From Tubiluchus corallicola (Eukaryota; Priapulida; Priapulimorpha; Priapulimorphida; Tubiluchidae), in assembly GCA_030141605.1 (NCBI GenBank), contig JAQGDQ010000095.1:248001-312000 (forward strand): DNA of 64,000 nt. The letters are read 5' to 3'. Positions 48,301-61,060 of the stretch are shown in pieces. The translations under genes were made by a program, and so were the position numbers. The notes beneath the pieces are model-generated. The model saw only the letters and a list, made by a program, of their open reading frames with translations. It did not search any database and was not told the origin of the DNA. Within the stretch, counting starts at the first letter, position 1. Every line of letters starts with the position of its first letter.

Positions 48301-49756
48301 CACTTTAAATTTTGTTCACTATCAAGCAAAAATACTGTATAGTGTAACTGTATCATATAGGTTTTTTCTGTTAAACTTTTTTAATAAACATACACATACA
48401 TTAAAAAAGTTTAAAAGTTCCATGATAATTAATTTGTAGTTCTATAGTACTTTGTACTCGAATGAATGAAAAATATAAGCACCAGTGCTGCTCAGCACAG
48501 TATAGCACAGCATAGTATCCACACTGCCTATTCTTGCCACCACTCCTGATTTGGCCCAGAGTCTCTTGAAATTCAACCACAGATTCGTAGTTTGGTCGGA
48601 TTTGTAAATAATGCTGAAATCTCCTGATTTCGACCATCAATTGAAGTTTAAGAGGAAAAAAGCAGAAATACAACTTGCACGCTATTGAAACTTTGCAAAA
48701 GATTAAGCTGAAAAAACAGCCGAGTCGCTGTCAATTAATGTAACGGTAAACGTATTAAATTAAGTATAATCGCTTGCAAGGCTTCAACATTTCACCTCTT
48801 CTACTTTTTTAACAATTTTTGCTGTGCACAGTCACAAATGCTGCAAAGCAAGTGTTCTTCCGCTTTATTTTAAATTCACATAATATAAAGTGCTTAATAA
48901 TCTCTGGAAGCCCTAGAAAATGTGAGAAATATAATAGGAAAAAAACCCCAAAAATTGATGTACATACACTGCAAGCACTTTTATAAGTTTTAGAACTTCA
49001 GAGCTTTCTTGGAGTCTATAATCAAGAATTTGTAATACTTCGTAGATGGAATTTCTTGATTTTAGTTTCTGAAAAAGACCTCGACCTGGGCCCCTGGGGG
49101 AGCTTACAGGCACCCTAGCTACGTCTTGACTCCTCACTACCCTGTCGCCGGCACCTCACTACTCAAGCTGGCTGTAATGCAGTTGTCTTAGCTAACCTGC
49201 AGTATAAATTTTCATAACCACACATCACTGAATCACATAACATCTATTCCACAATCAAAAACAATAATGAATTACGCAAAACGCCTTCAGCACAAATCAT
49301 TACGATTCACGTGTATCTGTAAAAAAATTTTAAAACACAGACTATAAAGAAGAAAGCAAGTATAGTCACTACAGTTTCAATGCTTATTATACACAGTAAG
49401 GCTGCATCCATTATTTTAGTTTTTACAAAACTATAACTATAATGTACAAATTAATTTATGTGCAAATGAATTAAAAACAATGAAAATATTGAAAATGTTT
49501 AAACATGAACATTTAGATGCAAAGTTTCGTAGGCAAGTTACATGAATCCGGCACAGATTCTAAGAAGAGAATCGTCACTGTTCAGAATTGTAGCACGGAA
49601 GCGTGTTACCGAGTTTCAACTTCAAGGGAACAACGGTTACTACAAACCAACTATTCGTTGGAAAATATGCTTCGTAATCGTAAAATATCCGTTTAAACCG
49701 ACGAACAAACTACTACTACAACACTTACCGGTAAATACATCCTTAAAAATAATCAT
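45355..49756 (-). CDS. TPT1: TCTP, translationally controlled tumor protein
   Basis: TCTP is a small, abundant cytosolic protein involved in growth control, calcium and microtubule binding and cell survival. Coding exons, minus strand: 49756-49729, 47592-47522, 47398-47208, 46999-46875, 45464-45355. They sum to 525 nt, 175 codons, with consistent phases and GT-AG borders (human TCTP has 172 residues). Recognisable segments in order: [36 protein letters not shown] followed by [56 protein letters not shown]. Glu12, conserved across the family, is present. The last exon seen ends ...EKY in phase 0 at a GTAAGT donor, so the stop codon lies in a further 3' exon, as in vertebrate genes where the 3' UTR is mostly on a separate exon; that exon was not located. 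Intron 1 is about 2.1 kb. Confidence 0.95.
46043..46195 (-). pseudogene. C-terminal LINE fragment in TCTP intron 4
   Basis: On the minus strand 51 codons are open, starting [20 protein letters not shown] and continuing with a [15 protein letters not shown] segment to a stop. This is the typical C-terminal stretch of LINE polyproteins (xxLRRLLxxP...F...N(V/I)P...D...RK). Everything upstream in the element is degraded or gone. It lies in the same orientation as TCTP. Confidence 0.7.
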
Positions 49757-49850
49757 CTTCGAAGGATGATTATAAATATCTTTTTCGAAAAACAAACACA
49801 ACCAAATGGCCAACTGCCCGCTACAGCAAAGAGAATCATTGCTTATGTTG
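49757..49850 (-). promoter_or_regulatory. TPT1: TCTP 5' UTR / candidate TOP-type start region
   Basis: Just upstream of the start codon the minus strand reads TTCTCTTTGCTG (about 49835-49824), a pyrimidine run beginning with C. Animal TCTP mRNAs are classical 5'TOP messages, so this is a plausible transcription start. No TATA box is obvious. It is an inference only; the true start needs cap mapping. Confidence 0.35.
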
Positions 49851-51028
49851 CGCAATAAAATCACAGTTCGCATGTTCAGTACTTTCTTCCTTGTTCAGAT
49901 TTACGAAAAAACGGCGCTCCCAGGAAATTTAGCATTCTCGACGAAACACACGCTAAGATGCACAATTGTTAAAAAGTATTAAAAAATAAAATTATAATAT
50001 AAAATGTGCGTAACATTCGCCACAACTTCATCAAAAATTAAGCGTATTGAGCAAGTTCAAGAGCAACATCACAATTTTTATAAATTACGACAGAGATGAG
50101 TTAGAGCATCAACCAGTCTCGGCTCACATTCATCTGATTATTATATTTATTACTGAAAAATTTGATATGATCTAACCGTTTGGGTTTAGTTTGAAAATAG
50201 GAAACAAGAGACAAATGGAAAAGAGTAAGGCAAGGAGAAATGAGGGGGTAGGCAGCAAGAAAACGAGAGAAAAGCATAGTTTTTGTTTGAATGTCTAAAA
50301 TAGGCACATGTATCAAATTGCCGAAATGCACCTACATGTATAAACAGTTTGTGCCACTACAGTTAGCTCACACCACAAAATAGTAAGTCAACTACTAAAA
50401 TTTATCATCAGAGTTACCATTTTAAGGGTGGGGTAATGAAATTAACAATTGTATAATATGACAATAATTTGATATATAATGATATTATTATGCTTTCATC
50501 ATATATTAATTATGATGATATAATTATATTATAATGATTAGAAATTATTTCATTTTATTGATAGGTACACAGATTTTTTTACTTAGCAGTTTTATCATAT
50601 CAGTGTAAATTTCATTTTGAATTGTTTTGGGCCTTTTATCTAATATTTGCCGCAATGTTTAGGCCCGCGATGAAATAAAAAAACCAGAACAGTTTAGAAC
50701 ATTTGCAACTTTCTAAGGCTCGGTCATTTTCATTTCGTTTAATGAGAATCGAGTTTAGTTGTGCAATGTTTGACCGATACCGAATGGTTTTTGTAGTTCT
50801 CCAGAATTATTTGTTTGCAACTGTCCCTTTATCACTTATTATATCGTAAATAATTACTATAGCTGATTTGAATACGTTTTAGTTTAAGGGTAGTAGCTGT
50901 TATCCATATCGGTGCTATAAGTGCAATTTATTTTTTACTACCTTCATAGGAGCCTGATTTGATGCTGGTTCATTTATTATGATTTTACAACTTTTTTCGA
51001 AGTATGACTGTCTAATATACTGCCCAAT
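49851..51028. other. AT-rich intergenic DNA
   Basis: No gene seen. At 50456-50545 there is an AT palindrome-rich stretch (ATATTATTATG, ATCATATATTAATTATGATG) that could fold but has no other hallmark. Confidence 0.4.
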
Positions 51029-51390
51029 TGTTGTGGAGATCCACTAGAATGTTCTATAGTATAGTTGAACCAATCTTCTTACCTTGCAGAAGCATTCGTA
51101 GATTCGAGAACTTTCCATACGCGATGCACATAGTAGTTTCTAGATTGTTCTGGTGTTGTCCATTTGCACTGATATATAAGGCGGAGCTGGCTGCTAAAGT
51201 TTATTCTCGTATTCTCTCATTAATCTCAGATTCTCAAATTATTTTATGCTATTTTCCTATCACTTGACTGTTCACATCATGCGTTCATTCATGCTTTGTG
51301 TTGTAGAATTCTCGCATAACAAACCAGTTCAATTTGACAACGTGTTTTCTGGTTTTCTCTACGAGCCTTCCGAAAGAAAGAAACATAACA
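51029..51390 (+). repeat. solo LTR of the Ty3/gypsy family seen at 14914-16828
   Basis: Starts TGTTGTGGAGATC and ends AAACATAACA, parallel over its length to the 3' LTR at 16476-16828, including ACTGATATATAAGGCGGAGC and TTTCTGGTTTTCTCTACGAG. No internal element sequence follows. Flanks CCAAT and CTAAT form a possible 5-bp target duplication with one mismatch, which fits excision by recombination between two LTRs. Confidence 0.88.
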
Positions 51391-51512
<122 letters not shown>

Positions 51513-53879
51513 CATTGATAATTGTTGGTTGAATTTAAACAATATAGTAAATATACTAAAATACTGAAACAATACTCGAAATTATCTTTAGCATTTTCAT
51601 GCAACTTGTTTGTATTAGATGCAACTAAAACAAAAAGCTCGGTGAAAACTGAAGTCACCGAAACAACTTCAGGGGGACAGGAAGCATGAAGACAATGCTC
51701 GCCCACAATTATTAAGCCTATTGGTTTTTAATGAACAATGAACTTTATTATGGTTTACTTCCAGGTCCTAAGTTGCAGGTTTTCATGTTGAATCATTGCT
51801 GGCATTAACTACATGAAAATGAAAACAAATAAGACAAAGTTAACAATCACATTGGCCTGATATTAACATCAAACTCTTCAAAGCATAACAAAAACGTAAA
51901 GTTCGGCGAGAAAATAATAAATCGAAATATCACAGTTGCTAGAAACAAGATGAAATATTACGACTAAAACAGGATCAATCAAAAAGTATTTCACATAAAC
52001 ATAAATTTCAAACAAGTAGCTTTCGCTGGCAGAGTCAAACCCTGGAAAAGACTAAGCAACAGTTATCATGACTTCAAAATGGCACAAAATATCCAACACA
52101 TATGATTGTCTGACAAAAATGTAAATAAGAAACAGTGTAAATCCATACCAAAAACATACCACAGTCACAAACTATAAAACTTTCACCTAAGAAAAAACCC
52201 ATTATACCTGTACAATCACAGAATCAAATAACATTAATATTAACAGGTCACGAACAACTAATTTATGCAACTATACTGACCCACAGCGGAACAAGTAGCC
52301 TGTCTCACCTACAAGTCTAAATGTTCGAGGTAGACCTGTGTTACACAAATTAAATACAGAAAACTAGAACACTATTAGTGTAAAAAGGTCATTCTGAAGT
52401 GACATTACGGGGAAATTTATACTACTATTTCAATGTTATATACTTATAACAAGCCTAAAAGGGGGAAATGAGATGAAGAAATGATTGATAATGAAAGAGA
52501 GACAAGCACGGGTCAAAAACGAAGTGATATTTAATTATATGGAAAATTAATAACAGGTGTGTTAAAGTTCTTACACACCACAAGTCAAATTAAAATTAAG
52601 TTATGTTAAGACTGTCAACGCGATGTAATTACCGCACTAACTTCGCGACACATACTGTAATTTCATTAGGCCGAATCCCGCTTTCTTTTGCCCAATCTAT
52701 CAAGAATTACTAGACCGCAACCATAGAAGATGTTAAAATTATTATGATTATAAAGATTAGATTTATAACAGTGCGTATGTTTTTCTTATTAAGTTTATTC
52801 ATGACTCACAGTTGTTTTGATTTCTTACATTTTAATAGATACGCGGTACTGTATAAAGGTTCGTTTGCGTCGTTGCAACATAGTCATCAATTTACAATTC
52901 CATTTTTTTTCACTTCAGTTTCGGCAAGCGGTCCGTGAAAATTTCATATTATTGATATTTTTTGTTTACTGTTTCCATTAATTTTGGACAATGTCAATTT
53001 TGCATAATGGCAGAAGATAGAAAAGTCATAGACTTTTCTTTCACTAATCAGTCTAACTTGCTGTTTAACGCGTGCAACCAGCAACCCATTGAGTTATCTA
53101 CAAAGAATGTAGCCCACACATTCAACAATGCACGTGCTTTCCACGTAATGTGACTAGTGTGAACGTAGTGCGAAATGCCACTTTCAAGTAAGCCGTGTAA
53201 AAATAGATATTGTTTTTAATTATTTGTTTATGGCGAAAGCGAATAACTTGTGCTATGTAATGTAGAATGTTATGCTCATTCGCTGTGGTCTGAAAAGCAG
53301 TTTCTTAGACGCTGATTACATGCGCGCTCGACTGCTTGTTTTTATGATCTGGAACTGCCTAATATTCACCTGTCATTTTCATCATCACACCAATAACGCA
53401 GCGAAAGCACCTTGTTAATAAGTCAAGTCAATATTGCAGCAAATATGATCGAATAACATGAGTGTACACATATACCGCCGTTGTCAAAGTGGCAACACTC
53501 TACTCTACTTTATAAATTTGTTGATTAGGGTTTGGCTTTAACAAGCTTATAAACAACCATGTAACCTAATGCAGATTCGCGCTAACGCTAAAAAGCTTAA
53601 TCGAAATCAGTTGACCGCAATATGACGGTGGAAAATGACATTTATACATGTAACTCTTTGGTATACAAAAGTTATCTTCAGTTATCTTAAAACTATTAAT
53701 TATCATAAAAAACTGAAATTATCTTCGACATAATACAAAGTAACGTTTGACTGTAGTGAGTTTCGATCGAACTTCATTTAAAGAAAAATTAATGTGAAAT
53801 ATGCTAAATTGCTTCTAAAAGTTGTAAATTATCGCTGCAGCGCTTTATTTTTATAAAACAATATTTCGAAAAGGCAAGA

Positions 53880-54075
53880 TCGAACGAGCTCCATTCGTTC
53901 CAAGCTCACCATCCCCGGATCAATCGCACGTACCGCGTCACCTCGGCCGCACGTTTTTATTCGCCATTGTGTTGTTTTTTGCGATGCGGTCATCATGCTA
54001 GCTACAGACGTAGTTACATGTTTATGGCACGCCCACTTACAGGGGAGAGGGCATTTGAGCGCGACCGCTTTGGTA
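53880..54075. promoter_or_regulatory. CpG-rich patch, possible promoter
   Basis: A locally GC- and CpG-rich stretch (ATCGCACGTACCGCGTCACC, CTCGGCCGCACG, GAGCGCGACCGC) in otherwise AT-rich DNA. On the minus strand it includes an ATG with a short open reading MANKNVRPR interrupted by a GT donor after the eighth codon, which could be a first exon. No downstream exon was matched, so it may equally be part of a repeat. Confidence 0.25.
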
Positions 54076-54247
54076 CAAGCACAAATATAAGCCTAAGTTA
54101 CATCCATATTAATGTTTAATTTAGAGAAGCCATAATTCTATAATTCTTGAAAAATATTGTAAGAATTAGGAAATTACAGTGAGTCATTAAAAATTTAATA
54201 AACAAAACTGAAAAAAATGGGTACAACATTAAATTTTAATGGTGGCC

Positions 54248-54337
54248 AAATGTCTCGCGCCGAAGTGTCAGATGCAAAAATGTCACGTGTTCAAATGTGC
54301 TGCGCGAAAATGGCCCTACCCAAATATCATGTACCCT
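54248..54337 (+). repeat. degenerate 15-bp tandem array (6 units)
   Basis: Units begin AAATGTC, AAGTGTC, AAATGTC, AAATGTG, AAATGGC and AATATC at exact 15-base steps. Read from an ATG at 54217 the array is open and gives five-residue steps (QMSRA, EVSDA, KMSRV, QMCCA, KMALP). Likely the internal array of a DNA transposon, not a gene; see findings. Confidence 0.7.
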
Positions 54338-55789
54338 CTTCTACAAGTAGTTTGTGCTCTTCTGAAAACCTGCTTAGACCTGAATGCATGTGTCCACAAC
54401 TTAAGCTTTAGTTGACAGTTGTGAAAAATCATACTCATCAGAGATAGTTTTTGTGCTGCCAAATGTTTCCACGGAAAATATAGCAAATGCTTAGATTACT
54501 GTAAAAAATTTCCAACGTAAATTTGCTTATTGTTCTGCAAATAACGATAAAGAACCACACCATCCAATAACAAAAGCACATAATAAAACGTGTGTTATTT
54601 ACTGTTCGCATAACAGCAGCTTTCTGCATTTTGTGATCCTCCCGGGCATAGAAAACTAGTGCAAATAACCGACTATACCAATAAGTTTTATTTGTGAATT
54701 ATTCACGACTCGAAGAGTACATCTTCGAAATTGTAGCAAACAAGCCATAGCTGCTGATAAAATTGGTGTTCTGTTTTATTGCCAACTATTTTCAAAACAA
54801 TGTTTCAATAAACTTAATGCTTGTGCCAGGAGTTTGTTGGCAGTTTATATGATATCACCACTGTTGGCTTCCTTAGCGATTACTGCCTTTATATAATTAC
54901 TGATAGCAATTTTCAATGTGCGACATAAATTAAGTCAAAGTTTAATTGAGAGACTGCAGCATTATGTCATTTTACCCTGCTATTTTTTCCCGTGCCATTT
55001 TTACCGCGCACTATGCATGATATATACGCATATTGTAATATACATTACACAAAATGCTTATATATATATTGATATAGATAACAGAACAGTTAGAAAGAAA
55101 AGACAAAATCAGTCACGCTCATACATTCACTAACGGTCACAAACCACACAACTCATTTAAAAAGAGTAGCGGGCAACAGTGAGGGACAAACCTAGCAATG
55201 CTCCATACAATTTTGATTGTGTACATTCGTCTGTTTATGTTATCGCACTAGTCTTAACAATAAGCCTATAGTTAGCTATTGGTTCGGTTCATAGTTTGCT
55301 ACCGAGAGATTTAGTTAAAGACTACTGTTTGCTTTTAACCTCCCCCCCCCCCATGTTTTATGTGCAGTGAATGGTAAACAGACATCTTTGTTTGGTCCTT
55401 GCCCAATACAGGCGAATTTGGATGATTTTAGGTTTATAGTATAGTTATCTTTGCGTCTGATGAACTTGCCGATTTTTTATTTTTGGAATGAATTTTCTAG
55501 GTAAGGATGACTGTGTTCTTGATGTTGAAACTCCAGAACTTAAGATTGATGATTTAGTTTTCCTTTTAAATTCAGTCCATCTGGTGTAAGCCCCGTCAGT
55601 TGTAGTAGAATTACGAGCATTCGTCCGTAGTCTGAAACTGTTGTGCAAGTTTATTCAGATGTACTGTAGGCATGGTCTCAAGAGATTCAAGGAGCCTTAT
55701 CACAGGTGGAATTTTAGTTGGTAAAACTGCTGTACCCACAGGTAAAACTGAATTTGGCGTTGTTGTGGCAAATAACGGAGGGGAATATA

Positions 55790-55858
55790 ACTCAATGATA
55801 GCGTGTTAACACTAGTATTTTGAGGCCGCGGGTTCAACTCCCGACCGAGTCATACCAA
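55790..55858 (+). repeat. degenerate tRNA-like segment (tRNA-derived SINE relic)
   Basis: ATAACTCAATGATAGCGT resembles an A-box/D-arm and GCGGGTTCAACTCCCGACC a B-box/T-arm with a 4-5 bp stem. The anticodon arm and acceptor stem do not pair properly, so a working tRNA is unlikely. Confidence 0.4.
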
Positions 55859-56266
55859 AGACATAAAAGTGGTATCACTTCTTCTTTGATATAAGCACGC
55901 GGGCTTATCGAAGTTACTAGAATGTTCAAGTAAATGTAAAAGCCTACGTTCAGATGCTAGATTCCGTGATGTATATATTCTAGATTTAGCACTCATTATT
56001 TCATAGTTAACTGGCAATTTTTAGACCGTTGTGTTGTAGTCCTGAAACAAAGGTTGTTTGGAACCACTGGGAGTTGCTCGACGGCATTATTCAACGCCTT
56101 TGGGACTTATATGATGGTCGATCGTCGACTTGGCAATGGGAAGTATACAACGAAATAATCGTTGCAGTTCAACTGGAAACTTACACAATGTACCTAGTTC
56201 TGGTGGCAATGGTGTCAATGAAACTTTATCAAGATTACGTTTACACCATTACAAGTGCCTAGACAA

Positions 56267-56696
56267 GTGCAGTTATGAACGCTTGCACCGTTACAAATAC
56301 CTGGACAAAAACTTGTGTTTTTTGGACAGCTCTGACCTTGCGTACAATTTGTTGAGCAGAAACAACCTCTATTTTTCTCACAAAGTGCAACAAACAATTA
56401 CATACATTGCACCCCCGTGCATGTATTGTGTTAATGTTGGTTAATAAAGATTTTATTAATCTGTCTGTCAATCTGTCTATTTATCTGACCAAGCACTAGG
56501 TATCCCCTAAAAAGTAGTCGAGACGAGAGGACAACCTAGATGGTATGGTTTCGGAGAAGATTTTTGAGGAAAATCAACTACGAAAGATAAAGATGCAGTT
56601 ATGAACTTTGTTCATTCATCCTGAACTTATGTTTTTGGATAGCTTAGATCTTGTGTATAATTTGTAGAGCAGAAACTAGCACTATTTTTGTCACAA
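56267..56696 (+). repeat. diverged direct duplication
   Basis: 56267-56384 and 56593-56696 share GCAGTTATGAAC, TTTTTTGGA(C/T)AGCT, TACAATTTGT/TATAATTTGT and GAGCAGAAAC, with about a quarter of positions changed. The first copy is open in one frame (YLDKNLCFLDSSDLAYNLLS); the second is not. An AATAAA follows the first copy at about 56443. Confidence 0.6.
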
Positions 56697-57694
56697 GTTT
56701 TTGTACTGAAATAGACTAGTTGCTATTGTTCGTTTCCTTTATTGATGTTGCCATTGTGTTGTGTTGCTATTGATTTCTCTTCTAAGCAGGGGCTGAGAAA
56801 ATGTTTAATTTTTGTAATTCAAGCACTGATAGTCAGTAGTGATTAAATTGTGTGTTTGATGTTTACAACGATTGATAGGTAACAAGAAATTCCACAGAAA
56901 TTGTGCTTTCAGTTGACAAATAGTGCAATATTGTGCCGTATTTTTTGCAGCACGCTGGAAAATAGTAGGAAAATGTTAATTTCATTTACAAGTAATTATT
57001 GTTCAGTTTAACTCTAGATATTAACTCATTGCCCTTTACACAGTAGTTTGATTACATCAACGTAGCATTTCGTTGAAGCCTTCCTAACAATTTTGAAGTA
57101 TTTCAGGTTTAATGAACTTGATTCTTGCTATATGTCATCATGCGTTTATTTTATAGCACTTAATATTCGATAATATTTGAGTACAGTAGTGCTGAATTAA
57201 GCGTTGGATGATTTCTTAAAATTGTTTCTAAACATTTCTTTAATTGCATAGTTAATTGCGCAATTTATAATTAGACTGATTTATAATCAGTAACCTATGT
57301 TGGGATTTGATTTTTAACATCTTCTAAGAAGATGACCCCTGTAAATGTCGGGACGCCATTTAATGTAGAAGGGGGATGTTATAACCGTTACAGCAAAGTT
57401 ATGAGTGAAAAAGATTAGTTGCCGAGCAATGTAGAGATATGGTCGCGTCTGTCTTTTCTTGGTGAAAAGTCTATTATTTGAATAATGTGCCATATTTTAA
57501 GTTATATAACTTTTGGGTTGATGATCTGTGTTTAACCTAAGCGATTCTTGTCTTGAGAACACAGTCGGATCAGAACAAAAGTTGTCGTAACAACATAAAT
57601 ATATATGTATAGGTATATATGTATAGCAAACAATCTATATATTAGCTGTATAGTATATAATATATATAATATAATACATTAGTTTTATTTATTT

Positions 57695-57762
57695 ATTTCC
57701 ATCTTCTAAATTATTTGCCTATCTATGATATAATATATATATATAATTTCGAAGATGGAAAC
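57695..57762. repeat. foldback inverted repeat
   Basis: ATTTCCATCTTCTAAATTAT (57695-57714) pairs with ATAATTTCGAAGATGGAAAC (57743-57762) at 18 of 20 positions, with a 28-base AT-rich loop. Confidence 0.75.
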
Positions 57763-60700
57763 AAACATACATGAATCCTGTAAGATGTAAATATTATACT
57801 AATATGTCAGTTAATCAGTTAATCAAAAGAGTAATGAAAAGAACAATCACAACAACAGTGCCCCAAATTAAATTAATCTTCATCAGAGCTATCATGATTT
57901 ATTTAGAATGGATTCAAAAATCTGTTCTGTGCGTAACGACGTCAGTGTTGAAATTTGGATGTTACTAAAACACATCAGCAAAGACCTGAGGGTGAAAGTA
58001 CATTGACTAACTAAGTTACAGAAGCTAATCACATTTTCGACATTGAAAGAACAGTGTAACTTGTATCGTACTTCTTATTAAGTTATGTATAACATACAAA
58101 CAGGCACATTGTTGAGCCTGCAGGCTTTGGTCAGAAGTTGTCATCGCAATACATTACCCAGTTACTATTTTGACTTTCATAGTGTGACTGTTTCTATACC
58201 TGTTGTTGATTTTGTTTTTAAATATTTGTTTTACTTATTTGTAAAATTGTTTTAAAAGTTGATTATTTTTTTCACTGCCTGATTATAACATAAGTCATGT
58301 TACGTCATTAAGCAGACTACGTCGTGTTTTAAATATAATGCGAGTTCAAAAATAGAAGAAAAGAGTTACGCGAAATATTTTCTCATGTCTAAGTTTAAGT
58401 TTAAGTTTATGTCAGTCACAACATTAGAATTAAAATTCCAAAATGCGTTCCAAAATTCGCTTATGTCCAAACGGTTTATCCGTTCTCTGAGTACTAGTCG
58501 GAAACACTTTTTTGTTTCGCTTTTGTTCCGTTAATTTTGTTTTAAATGAAGCGATTTATAACTCCAGCAAAACTATTACCCCTCAGTCTTGTATAGTATA
58601 CATCTGTGCATACACCCACAACGCATACGCACGTGCGCACACACGCCTAATATTTTTATATAATTTCTTGGCATTTTATGCGACGTTACACAAAGTGTAA
58701 TTCTCGTGCTTCATAATGCGTTTTATTGAACCTATTAAGTGTTGAAAGGATGGGATGATTTTATTATGAATCACTAAAAGGCCAGTACATTATCACTGCA
58801 AGCTGGTATAATTTATCCCATAGACGTGTATCGCGTGCTCGCTATGCCTGTGTTGGATTCATACTAATTATGATAATGTTTTTCTCCTAATTATTGTATG
58901 CACACCTGTGCAGGCACAAAGTATTTTCGTTGCGCCTCACAACTCCTCTAGCCCTCCTCGCAGTAATGAAGTGAATCAATTCACGGTCATTATACATACC
59001 ATCAACATGCAACCTGTGCACACTTAGATAATTGTAATAAATTGTGTATATAGACTACATTAAAAACTTGTAAGAGCGTTACGTGTATTGTCGTAATTTA
59101 TAACTGTATAAATAATTAACGCACGAGGCTTTTCGGCACAACATTTGCGAAAAGTAAATTTCGCATGTAATTTATGTGTGAAATGCGTTAAGCATGATTT
59201 GTGAAACATGGGTCATGTAGAAGGTACAACAAGAGCTGAATATTAATTGCATACTCAAATGACATCGTTTGCGACTTATTATTATAACAAAAGAAAAGCT
59301 GGTTTTTCGAGAAAGTGCGTCATCTTAATAAGAAAAGCTATAATCGTTTTGCATTTAACTGTCATGCAATTGTAGAATCTACAAATAAAATGCACAATAA
59401 TTTTAAATATTCTAACAAATGTAAACAGCTTTGAAATTAATTATTATTGATTTAATAAACTCTCCTTTTTAAGTATAGAACAACTGCAAGAATCAAAACA
59501 TGGCCTGAATGTTTAAGAACCCATGCAGCTCTAGAGAAAGTGTGTTTCATCAGAAAAGCTATAGTTATTTACGTTTTTAAGCAAATGGGACTCAAGCTAT
59601 AGTGTTAGGTTGATTCGAAGAAAGATGATTACTTTTTTATAACAGCTCTAATAACACTAGGTAGCAAATATAGATAAACTGTACAGTTTCGTGGTAAAAT
59701 GTTAGTTGAAATCCCCAAAGCAGATTAAAATACGTGTACGAAAAATTTTGATTGCCATTTTCGTAAGAGAAAAAACGTTTTTAAGTTTAATTTTTCAAAA
59801 ATTCAAAATTCCTAAGGTTGAGAAAGTGTGTTTCCAAACAGACTCCACTGAGGCAGAGTAAGTTTTGCGCAATTAAATTTTGTATGGGTGAACTTTGGAT
59901 CTAGAAAAGTTTTGTATCGGAAATTTTGTATTCGAAGGAGTCGGTAAATTTGTACTAAAAACTTTGGTACGGGGAATAATTGTTAGCAAGAAAACATGAT
60001 ACCAGTAAATATAATATTAACCATTTTTGTCAAATAATGTGTTCGAATGTTCGAACTGGAAAAGTTTGGCTAGTACTAGGAAAACTTTTTTATTATACGT
60101 AACGGCGTTTCCCGCACAAATTGTCGTCCTAGTATTAGAGAAATCGTAATTTAACGTATCAGACGTACATGTAGGAAAATTTCCGTTTTCCTGAAAAATC
60201 TCTGGTAGCAAGTTTTCCAGTACCAACTTTAATTTAATCGTAAAAATTTCCTGTCCTATACCAAAATTCTTTGTACGAAGTTCTTTTAACAAACAATGCT
60301 CAGACAGTCCAAATGAAATTTGAACCTAAATCACCAAAAATCATTACTTTCTTGTATGTTAACAAAAGCAAAATAACAAGTAGGAAAATGCGTTTTTGCA
60401 CAAAATAACCAAATCGGTAAATAACCAAATCTCAAATATACGAAGTCGGCAAAATTGTAGATCAACACAGAAAGATAATCGGTTTGCAGTAGACAATAAA
60501 AAGACTCAATTAAAGTCAAGTTAAGAAAAATGAAGCAAAATTGAACATTATGGTTGCAACACTACTCTGAAAGCGCTGAAGAAATAAAGAACGACTGGAA
60601 AAAACATGAAAATTTTTTTCAGTATCTAGTGTTCTTTTTCCACACAACCTGTCCTACCAAATATAGTATAGCTTCCCACAGGATTCTGATGGCCATCGAT

Positions 60701-61060
60701 GCCAATGGTAGGCGCTATAAAAATCGGGCACAGTAACTTTATAACTAATACTTGCTAAAGCTCAGACAACAAGCCGGATGTAAAATTGAACTTTTGCTTT
60801 TAATTTTAAGGTTGTTTAAAGTTAGCCTTAACATCATAAAGAATGTTTAATTCTTTTGTTGTTTTAAATTTAGTAGAGGTAATGCCCCAAGTTTGCTTAG
60901 GGAATTTCCGTTATATTTGTTCGTCGTTTCCCATCCAATCAAAGTCCCGCATATTTTTAGCAAAATAATGTTGTCATTCCCACTGCTTATCCTTCGGACA
61001 GCCATAAATTTTTAAAGCCTCTTTAAACAAACAGCAATCATTTCCCTGATTAGACATAAA

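Noticed and set aside
48401-49137. Two minus-strand open frames inside TCTP intron 1
   Set aside because: TCTP exon 1 joins exon 2 in phase and gives the expected N-terminus, so no extra exon is needed; no domain recognised.
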